Assembly: GCA_007123575.1 (NCBI GenBank)
Contig: SKKV01000053.1
Span: forward strand, 1 to 11,261
From: Wenzhouxiangella sp.
Lineage (GTDB): Bacteria > Pseudomonadota > Gammaproteobacteria > Xanthomonadales > Wenzhouxiangellaceae
Reading direction: 5' to 3'
Length of the DNA stretch: 11,261 nucleotides
The notes beneath the pieces were generated by a model. The model was given only the letters and a program-made list of their open reading frames with translations, was not told where the DNA came from and searched no databases. The position numbers and the translations under genes were made by a program. Position 1 is the stretch's first letter; each line of letters starts with the position of its first letter. This document shows positions 5,641 to 11,261 of the stretch, one piece after another.

Positions 5641-7545
5641 CTAGAACGAGTAACTGACAGAGCCCGAGACGAAATCACGGTCACCTAACAGGTTGTTGGC
5701 ACCAGCGCCGAAGAAGGTCGTGTAGCCGAAGTCAACGCGCCATCGCGCCTGATAGTCGAATGCGACGCCCGCCGTCAATTGTTTCCGGCCCTTGATGAAG
5801 TTGCCACCGGGCCCCGGGGTCACGCCTTGCACATCGTGGTTGAACGCCAGTCGCGGCGTCATATTCCATGGGGTGCCAAAGACCGCGTTATAGGTCGGAG
5901 CGACCACCAGCCGATAACCCCAGCTGAAGGCCGTGGCAAAGCCATCCTCGGTACGCACCGGGTTGCGCGAGTTGCCACCTTCAAAGCGGTTCGGGCCGCC
6001 TCCGGTATCCGTACCCGGGCCTTCGAAGCGCAGTTCATCACGGCTAGGTAAATCCCAGAAATGAGTTGCCCCGAATTCACCGACCAGGGCAACCTGGCTG
6101 GCGCCAATCCAGTTGTTCGGGCCAATCAGGTTAGTAAATGTCACCTGAGCCTGAGAGGATTCGCGGCGCTCGTAGCCAGGAATGAATTCGCCGGGGCCAT
6201 ACTCACCAAGCTGGCTACGGAAACGCTCATACTCGGCCGGCAAAACCGCGTTCAGCGGCGAAAGACCGGCGAACAGGAGCTCTACGTCATCAATCTGAAT
6301 GGGCACGTTATCTCGGTAGCTGACCTCACCGCCAATTGACCAGCCACCGAAGGTCGTATTGAAACTCAGGCCGAACAGGTTGATATCTTCGGGATACTCA
6401 ACGATCACGCGACCGGTGGTGATGTCCGGACTGGTCACGGCCTGGCCAGACAACAGTGGTATACGGCTGTGGTAACGCAGATAGAACAACCCAAACTCAG
6501 TATCGTTCAACGCTGGGGAGAAGTAGCGGAATGCCAAGCCCCACTGACCGCCGTTGCGGGCTTCGTTATCTCGCGCACGGGGAAAGGCGGCAGAACAGCC
6601 GACAGCCACTAGCTGGGGCGGCAAGGGTGCGCCTCCCGCAATGGTGGCATCAGAGGCTCCGAAGTTGCCGTTGATGCAAACCTCGTCATACAGATCGGCA
6701 TTGCGCACCGGCTGAGGCACCAAACCGAAGTTCAACATCGCGTAGCGACCGCCAGCCGTGGCAAAGTCGTTGGTCGCGAAGAAAGTGCCCGAAGGCTCGG
6801 CCTCGACCGCATCCCACTCAAACAATGCCACCCCTTCCACCGATAAATTAGGGGTCAGATCAATACTTCCCCAGAGCATGTTCAGCGGTAGGAAGGCGTC
6901 TCGCAATTCAGCGCCAGCCGTGCGCAAGGCGGTGATATCGACTGGGTTGATAGTGTTGATGCCACCGGCCAGGAAGGTGCTCTCACCCCAGCTGACTACC
7001 TGCCTCCCCAAACGCAGGGAAAGCACTCGATCACCGACATCGAAGTCGCCATAAACGAAGGCGTCTAGCAGACGCGCCCGCTGACCCACCTGATCCTTGG
7101 CGTCGTCTGACAACTCATCCATGTCATTCAAAGTGAAATCATGGAAGAAGTTGCCGCGAACAAAGGCACCGTAGCGGCCATAAGTCAGATCCACTTCAGA
7201 AGTAATCCGAGCCGCATTGAAAATAGGGTCCCACTTATCGAAGTTCAGGTTGCCGTCATCTGAGTTGGCAGAGAATCGTCCCGGCGCTGCAATCTGTTGC
7301 TCCAGCGGAGCACCACCGATAGTCGGGTTGAAGTGCGACTTGGCGACCAGATCGTCATCCCGACTCTGGGCGCGGAATCCGATGCCGTAAGACAGCGTGG
7401 TATCGATATTGATATTGAGGTCGCCCCGGCTGATGTTGAGCGCGTGAGCCTGGTTTGCAGTCAATGCAAGACCGATGGCGCAGGCCAGCAGGCAGGGGCG
7501 CACGGTACGGGCCTTGCCGCGATTAAGAATCTTGTTCCGTGTCAT
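5641..7545 (-). CDS. DUF1302 outer-membrane beta-barrel protein
   Basis: This is a 634-residue outer-membrane protein of the DUF1302 family. Residues 1-35 form a long signal peptide ending AHA. The mature part is rich in alternating aromatic beta-strands and ends SVSYSF, a typical C-terminal Phe signal for the BAM machinery. The stretch GRQVVSWGES at residues 180-189, followed by GGINTINPVD, is the segment I most strongly associate with this family. Cys290 and Cys317 bracket a Gly/Ala/Pro-rich loop that could be closed by a disulfide on the cell surface. The start has GGGAGAG about 8 nt upstream, and the lipase stop is 17 nt before it. DUF1302 genes commonly accompany DUF1329 genes. In this operon the protein is the obvious candidate for the outer-membrane channel or acceptor, but no substrate can be read from the sequence. 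Confidence 0.9.
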   Translation of the reverse strand: MTRNKILNRGKARTVRPCLLACAIGLALTANQAHALNISRGDLNINIDTTLSYGIGFRAQSRDDDLVAKSHFNPTIGGAPLEQQIAAPGRFSANSDDGNLNFDKWDPIFNAARITSEVDLTYGRYGAFVRGNFFHDFTLNDMDELSDDAKDQVGQRARLLDAFVYGDFDVGDRVLSLRLGRQVVSWGESTFLAGGINTINPVDITALRTAGAELRDAFLPLNMLWGSIDLTPNLSVEGVALFEWDAVEAEPSGTFFATNDFATAGGRYAMLNFGLVPQPVRNADLYDEVCINGNFGASDATIAGGAPLPPQLVAVGCSAAFPRARDNEARNGGQWGLAFRYFSPALNDTEFGLFYLRYHSRIPLLSGQAVTSPDITTGRVIVEYPEDINLFGLSFNTTFGGWSIGGEVSYRDNVPIQIDDVELLFAGLSPLNAVLPAEYERFRSQLGEYGPGEFIPGYERRESSQAQVTFTNLIGPNNWIGASQVALVGEFGATHFWDLPSRDELRFEGPGTDTGGGPNRFEGGNSRNPVRTEDGFATAFSWGYRLVVAPTYNAVFGTPWNMTPRLAFNHDVQGVTPGPGGNFIKGRKQLTAGVAFDYQARWRVDFGYTTFFGAGANNLLGDRDFVSGSVSYSF

Positions 7546-7562
7546 TTTCTTGTCTCTCCCTG

Positions 7563-9698
7563 TCAGTCGGTCTGGATCAATGAGGTATCGCCAATCTGGA
7601 CGGCAGCGCCGCCACTGGACACCATGCTAGCGGCCTGGCCTTGCATCTCGGCCGTGGCCGCTGGTGATGCTGCCGGGCTGAGCAACGACCCATGGTCGCC
7701 GACAATCATTCTCACCGCACCGCGAATTCCCATGGGATCTAGGGTTGACTCGGTAATCGCATCCAACCCCATGACCCGGATCAGCGGCTCGGTGCCGGAC
7801 AAAGGCGCGCCCTGAACAGCGTTCGGGACAACGGCATCGCCGGCTACCTGCTGCAGCAGAATCGAATTGGTGGCCGTGGCACGTGCACCCCAGTTGATCG
7901 GATCGGCGGAGTCGATCACGGTCTGGGCAATCAACAAGAACTGGAAGTAGTCCGGAGAGAAGGGCTCAACGCCGGCTGCCGCCAATCCGGCTCGGATGAC
8001 AGGACCAAATGTTTCGGAACCGGCCAACAGATTGGCGATGCCACCGCCGGGCACCGAAAGGACGCCGTTATTCACGGTAGGCTCTACCGACAGGAACGGG
8101 ACGCCGGACATGGCACCGAGCGAAAGACCGACGAAGTTAATGTCCGAACCATCAAGATCACCCAGACCGTCTCCGTTCAGGTCGATGAAGGGAATGTTTA
8201 AAGCCAGGATCGACAGGTCGGCCTGGGCCTGGCGCAGGTTATCGCGCGCAGTGAGCAAGCTCTGCAGGTTGACAAAGTACGTACCCGAAGGGTCGGGACC
8301 GTCTTCACTTTCGAGCTGCAGGTCAAAGGTCCGCTCGGAGGTGTTGGGAAGCGCTGCGAACGGTGTATTACCGACATACAGCGGGCTGGTCTGATCGGTA
8401 ATGCCGTGCAGCGGCAGATCGATGGCGATGACCGCGAAGCCGATCGAGGCCATGGTGTCGGCCAGGGCCAGCATCTGGCTGCGGTTGCCGGTAATGCCGT
8501 GCTGGAAGATAGCCACCGGCCAACCGGCACCCGGACGGGTCTGACCCGACATGGCGTTCGGCACGGTCATCAGCACCGGAACATTAAGGCGAGCCGTTTC
8601 AACCGGCATTGGGTTGGCCACGGTGATGTTGGTCGAGTTCGGGTTCAGGCCAAGCCCATCAAACGGCGGCATGTAAGCGCCTGGGGCTGCGCGCCAGAAA
8701 TCGGTCAGGGGTGCAACCGGATTGGTTTCTGACGGCACACCGAGGTAGTAGGGAACTTCCATGACGCCGAGGTAGAGGTCGGCAATGCCCGGAGAAGCGC
8801 CGGGCGGTAGCACGTCGGCGGTGGTCAGGCAGAAGCCGGGCGCCAGGCAGGCCTGGGCGATGTTGGTTGAGGTCGGCTGCGCGGCGGAGCGAACGACGCT
8901 CAACACCGGCGAAATCGCCTGCGTGGTCGCCGTGAACGACAGTACGATGTCATCGCGGTTGATGCCCTGGGTGGTTGCTGCCGTTTCCTGGGCGCTGATC
9001 AACTGGCGCACCGGTTCCAGGGCTGCCGCAGAGGCATTATCGAGCAGCGGCTCGGTGGAAATGCCACCCTGGGTGACCAGCGGCTCGGTGCGCTTGGCCA
9101 GGAAGTAGGTCTGGGCCGGCGTCGCCGGGTTGCCCTCGGTGTCGAGAATGCCGTTGGTAACCACCGCCATGTAGCCGGTCATTTCCTGCAACGGCCGCAG
9201 CGGCACGATGGCAACGGTTCGACCGGTGGGGTCGGACGGAGCGACCGTGGCAATGTAGTCCTGGCCTGGTACCAGCTCGCGGTTGATGCCCTGCACGGCG
9301 ATGGTGCCGAAAGCGAACTGAACTTCAAAAAATCGCACCGTGCTGCCCGGCACAACCGAGCTGGGATTGACTGGACCGGAAAAGCTGAAACTCCACGGAG
9401 CAGAGGTGGAGAACCCATCCAGCGTGCTGAGTGCAACAGCCGGGTCACCAAAATCTGTCGGATCGGCGACCGGCGGGTTCAGCGTCAGATCAGTGGAACC
9501 CGACAGCAGCAGATTGTTCGGAAACGGCAACACGCCAGCGGCCGGATCGAACTGGGCGGTCATCAAGGCGGTTTGTGGTGAACCATCGGGATTGCGGGCG
9601 GGCTCCTGCGGCGTGGATCGATCCACGCTGGAACTGCCGCCACAGCCAACCAGCCATAGCAACGACAGTACAAGGGCCAAGGACAGGCGTAACTTCAT
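7563..9698 (-). CDS. VolA-like lipoprotein lipase/lysophospholipase (Lipase_bact_N plus alpha/beta hydrolase)
   Basis: This is a 711-residue exported lipoprotein. The lipobox is LVGC with Cys19 followed by Gly-Gly-Ser, so outer-membrane anchoring is expected. Residues about 45-200 match the bacterial virulence-factor lipase N-terminal domain; the segments FDPAAGVLPFPNNLL and VADPTDFGDP are characteristic. The C-terminal half is an alpha/beta hydrolase with an HG oxyanion motif at 400-401, nucleophile elbow GLSLG at 524-528 (Ser526), and likely acid Asp621 (GDAVVP) and His669 (GDHGSLL). An Asp-rich loop at 506-517, DLNGDGLGDLDG, resembles a calcium-binding loop. Cys284 and Cys290 may pair. Vibrio cholerae VolA is a surface lysophospholipase encoded next to fadL, an outer-membrane fatty-acid transporter. 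Here the partner is a DUF1302 barrel 17 nt downstream. GGGGAG sits 8 nt from the ATG. Ester hydrolysis is well supported; the substrate is inferred. Confidence 0.88.
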   Translation of the reverse strand: MKLRLSLALVLSLLWLVGCGGSSSVDRSTPQEPARNPDGSPQTALMTAQFDPAAGVLPFPNNLLLSGSTDLTLNPPVADPTDFGDPAVALSTLDGFSTSAPWSFSFSGPVNPSSVVPGSTVRFFEVQFAFGTIAVQGINRELVPGQDYIATVAPSDPTGRTVAIVPLRPLQEMTGYMAVVTNGILDTEGNPATPAQTYFLAKRTEPLVTQGGISTEPLLDNASAAALEPVRQLISAQETAATTQGINRDDIVLSFTATTQAISPVLSVVRSAAQPTSTNIAQACLAPGFCLTTADVLPPGASPGIADLYLGVMEVPYYLGVPSETNPVAPLTDFWRAAPGAYMPPFDGLGLNPNSTNITVANPMPVETARLNVPVLMTVPNAMSGQTRPGAGWPVAIFQHGITGNRSQMLALADTMASIGFAVIAIDLPLHGITDQTSPLYVGNTPFAALPNTSERTFDLQLESEDGPDPSGTYFVNLQSLLTARDNLRQAQADLSILALNIPFIDLNGDGLGDLDGSDINFVGLSLGAMSGVPFLSVEPTVNNGVLSVPGGGIANLLAGSETFGPVIRAGLAAAGVEPFSPDYFQFLLIAQTVIDSADPINWGARATATNSILLQQVAGDAVVPNAVQGAPLSGTEPLIRVMGLDAITESTLDPMGIRGAVRMIVGDHGSLLSPAASPAATAEMQGQAASMVSSGGAAVQIGDTSLIQTD

Positions 9699-9777
9699 TG
9701 TGTTTTCTCCCCGAAGCTTGAGCTTTGTGGTTTAGATACTGTCGGGTATGGTCAAGGACAATCCCGACGCTTTTCGT

Positions 9778-9807
9778 ATGATATGAACAACTTCTCAAGA
9801 TTTGCAA
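9778..9807 (-). promoter_or_regulatory. Candidate sigma70 promoter for the lipase operon
   Basis: On the minus strand, TTGCAA at 9802-9807 and TATCAT at 9778-9783 are separated by 18 bp. This gives 4/6 and 5/6 matches to the -35 and -10 consensus. Transcription would begin near 9771, giving a leader of about 70 nt before the ATG at 9698. It is the best pair I found by eye in the divergent region. Confidence 0.5.
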
Positions 9808-9828
9808 GCACCGTCTTGAAAAGTCCGT

Positions 9829-9881
9829 CCGAAATTCGGTCTGTCGAGGCGGCACCGTTCATCGAAGAACGGAGAATTCTC
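9829..9881. promoter_or_regulatory. Cluster of three inverted repeats in the divergent intergenic region
   Basis: Three dyad elements lie upstream of both divergent genes. They are CCGAA-A-TTCGG at 9829-9839, CCGTTC-N6-GAACGG at 9855-9872, and the perfect palindrome GAGAATTCTC at 9872-9881. They sit 22-74 bp upstream of the proposed operon -35 box, a typical place for activator or repressor sites. No regulator gene is present in the window and I do not recognise the motifs. The rest of the 289-bp region (9699-9987) shows nothing else I can support. I found no convincing plus-strand promoter. Confidence 0.35.
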
Positions 9882-9987
9882 GCCGGCTCCATTCCCCCAT
9901 CGCAACGCACTGCAGGTTTGCCGCTTGGTTTCGGTTAATCTGTGCATTCAGAAACCACGACGATAGTGGTCAACTCAGGACTGATCA

Positions 9988-11261
9988 ATGGACGCACGAC
10001 AACATCCGCTGCGCGCCGCGCTCGGACCTGGTCTGCTGATGGCAGGGGCCGCGGTCGGCGTATCGCACCTGGTCCAATCCACCCGCGCCGGTGCCGAGTA
10101 TGGCCTGACACTGGTCGCGCTGGTAGTGCTGGCCTGTGCGCTGAAATATCCATTTCTCGAATTCGGCCCGCGCTATGCTGCCGCCACCGGCGAAAGCATG
10201 ATTCGCGGCTACAAGCGCATGGGCGACTGGGCGCTGGGCCTGTTTGCCCTGCTCACGCTAGGTACGGCCTTCATCATCCAGGCCAGCGTCACCCTGGTCA
10301 CGGCCGGACTGGCCGGTTTGGTGTTCGGGCTCGATGTGTCTGTCACCATGTTGTCGTTGGGCGTGCTGATCGCCTGCATCGCGGTGTTGACCATAGGCCA
10401 CTATCGCGGCCTGGATTTGCTGATGAAGGTCATCATGGGCGCGCTGGTGGTTTCCACCGTCGCCGCCGTCGCCCTGGCCTTTGGCAGCCAGCCGGACTGG
10501 AGCGGAATGAGCCCGGTCGCCAATATAGACCAGCTCTGGACCGCGGCTGGTTTCGCTTTCGTCCTGGCCCTGCTGGGGTGGATGCCGATTCCGCTGGAGG
10601 TGACCGCATGGCATTCGCTGTGGACCCTGGAACGCGCCCGCCAGGCCGGACAGCCGCCCAGTGTTCGCCACGCTGTGATCGACTTCCGCATCGGCTACAT
10701 CGGCGCGGCCGTGCTGGCAGTGATGTTCGTGGTACTCGGCGCGTTGCTGCTGTACGGCTCGGGAGAACCGCTACCGGCCTCGGCGGTCGCGTTCTCGGCC
10801 ACCTTGGTCGAGCTGTACGTGGCCAGCCTCGGCGAGTGGGCCCGGCCACTGATTGCGGTGGCGGCGCTGACGACCATGTTTTCGACCACCCTGGCCGTGA
10901 CCGATGCCTACCCTCGCGTCATTCGCGCGCTGATCGAAATCGGCGGCGTGGCCGATGAGAAAGACAAGCTGGGCAATCTGCACCGGGCGCGCTACATCAG
11001 CGCCCTGCTCGTGGTCACCATCGGCGCCCTGGTAATCATCAATTACTTCGGCGAGCGCTTCACGGCGATGATCGACTTCGCCACCACGGCTTCCTTCCTG
11101 GCCGCGCCCCTGTTGGCGTGGCTCAGCCTGAAACTGGTCACGGGCGAGCAGATGCCAGAGCAACACCGTCCCGGCAGGGGCCTGCTGATGCTGGCCCGGT
11201 CCGGCCTGGTCTTTCTGATCGTTTTCTGCCTGATCTGGGTCGGCTGGCGCTTGTTCAGCTA
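9988..11261 (+). CDS. NRAMP-related membrane transporter with altered metal-site motifs
   Basis: The protein is 424 codons plus the first two bases (TA) of the next codon, so the stop codon is probably cut by the window edge. It is a polytopic inner-membrane protein with about 11 hydrophobic segments. Its TM1 region, GPGLLMAGAAVGVSH then AGAEYG, aligns without gaps to NRAMP TM1. The NRAMP DPGN metal motif is replaced by GVSH (residues 24-27). In the TM6 region the MPH motif reads MPI (199-201). Two of the usual metal ligands, Asp and Asn, are therefore missing. I recall this as a distinct NRAMP-related group in databases annotated as divalent metal transporters; its substrate is uncertain. 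The ATG has AGGA 7 nt upstream. It is transcribed away from the lipid operon and may be unrelated to it. It was found by direct translation to the window end. Confidence 0.82.
   Translation, partial: MDARQHPLRAALGPGLLMAGAAVGVSHLVQSTRAGAEYGLTLVALVVLACALKYPFLEFGPRYAAATGESMIRGYKRMGDWALGLFALLTLGTAFIIQASVTLVTAGLAGLVFGLDVSVTMLSLGVLIACIAVLTIGHYRGLDLLMKVIMGALVVSTVAAVALAFGSQPDWSGMSPVANIDQLWTAAGFAFVLALLGWMPIPLEVTAWHSLWTLERARQAGQPPSVRHAVIDFRIGYIGAAVLAVMFVVLGALLLYGSGEPLPASAVAFSATLVELYVASLGEWARPLIAVAALTTMFSTTLAVTDAYPRVIRALIEIGGVADEKDKLGNLHRARYISALLVVTIGALVIINYFGERFTAMIDFATTASFLAAPLLAWLSLKLVTGEQMPEQHRPGRGLLMLARSGLVFLIVFCLIWVGWRLFS

Noticed and set aside
5012..5644. Open plus-strand reading frame of 210 codons, rich in Ala, Ser and Arg, opposite the repeat-coding part of the lipoprotein gene
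   Set aside because: It is the antisense of the Ala/Glu/Arg helix repeats. GC-rich repeats keep the opposite frame open, there is no supporting ribosome binding site, and the minus-strand frame has clear lipobox and domain homology.
9714..9725. Small inverted repeat AAGCT-TG-AGCTT just upstream of the lipase ribosome binding site
   Set aside because: Stem of only 5 bp with a 2-nt centre; too short to support a riboswitch or operator claim by itself.
9490..9855. 121-codon minus-strand frame reaching into the divergent region
   Set aside because: Most of it overlaps the lipase N-terminus in another frame, it has no recognisable motif, and it crosses the proposed promoter.
10057..10086. Shared GVSHxVQ motif in TM1 of the NRAMP-like protein and TM4 of the RND transporter
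   Set aside because: The families are unrelated and the match is seven positions long within hydrophobic helices, so coincidence is the simplest explanation.
9942..10958. 338-codon plus-strand frame starting at 9942
   Set aside because: Its composition (many Arg, Gly, His) is that of an out-of-frame translation. The frame from 9988 gives a coherent membrane protein with NRAMP similarity.

Overview
The window looks like chromosomal DNA from a moderately GC-rich, probably gammaproteobacterial, Gram-negative bacterium. The evidence is two lipoprotein signal peptides, an outer-membrane beta-barrel ending in Phe, and gene families common in Pseudomonas, Marinobacter and related groups. I cannot name the genus. 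There are no RNA genes, insertion sequences or CRISPR arrays. Nearly all of the sequence is coding.

Minus strand, 9698 down to 1, one apparent operon in transcription order: (1) a VolA-like lipoprotein lipase, 9698-7563; (2) a DUF1302 outer-membrane beta-barrel, 7545-5641; (3) an outer-membrane lipoprotein with a long charged helix and a C-terminal DUF1329 domain, 5622-3721; (4) a secreted soluble DUF1329 paralog, 3611-2160; (5) a Ycf48-like Asp-box beta-propeller with an unusual acidic insertion, 2085-1003; (6) an RND/MMPL-family inner-membrane transporter starting at 1010, cut by the window edge. The first three genes are 17-18 nt apart and the last two overlap by 8 nt. GC-rich hairpins lie in the two longer gaps, one after each DUF1329 gene.

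Plus strand, 9988 to the right edge: a divergent NRAMP-fold membrane transporter whose canonical metal-binding motifs are replaced. The 289-bp divergent intergenic region carries a plausible sigma70 promoter for the operon and three small inverted repeats.

Reading the operon as a system (inference): it supplies every layer of a trans-envelope pathway for a hydrophobic substrate. These layers are a surface lipase, an outer-membrane barrel, an outer-membrane-tethered carrier, a soluble periplasmic carrier of the same fold, a periplasmic propeller and an inner-membrane RND pump. The soluble/lipoprotein pair recalls LolA/LolB. The roughly 140-residue helix on the lipoprotein is long enough in principle to reach across the periplasm. 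That architecture is the most unusual thing in the window.
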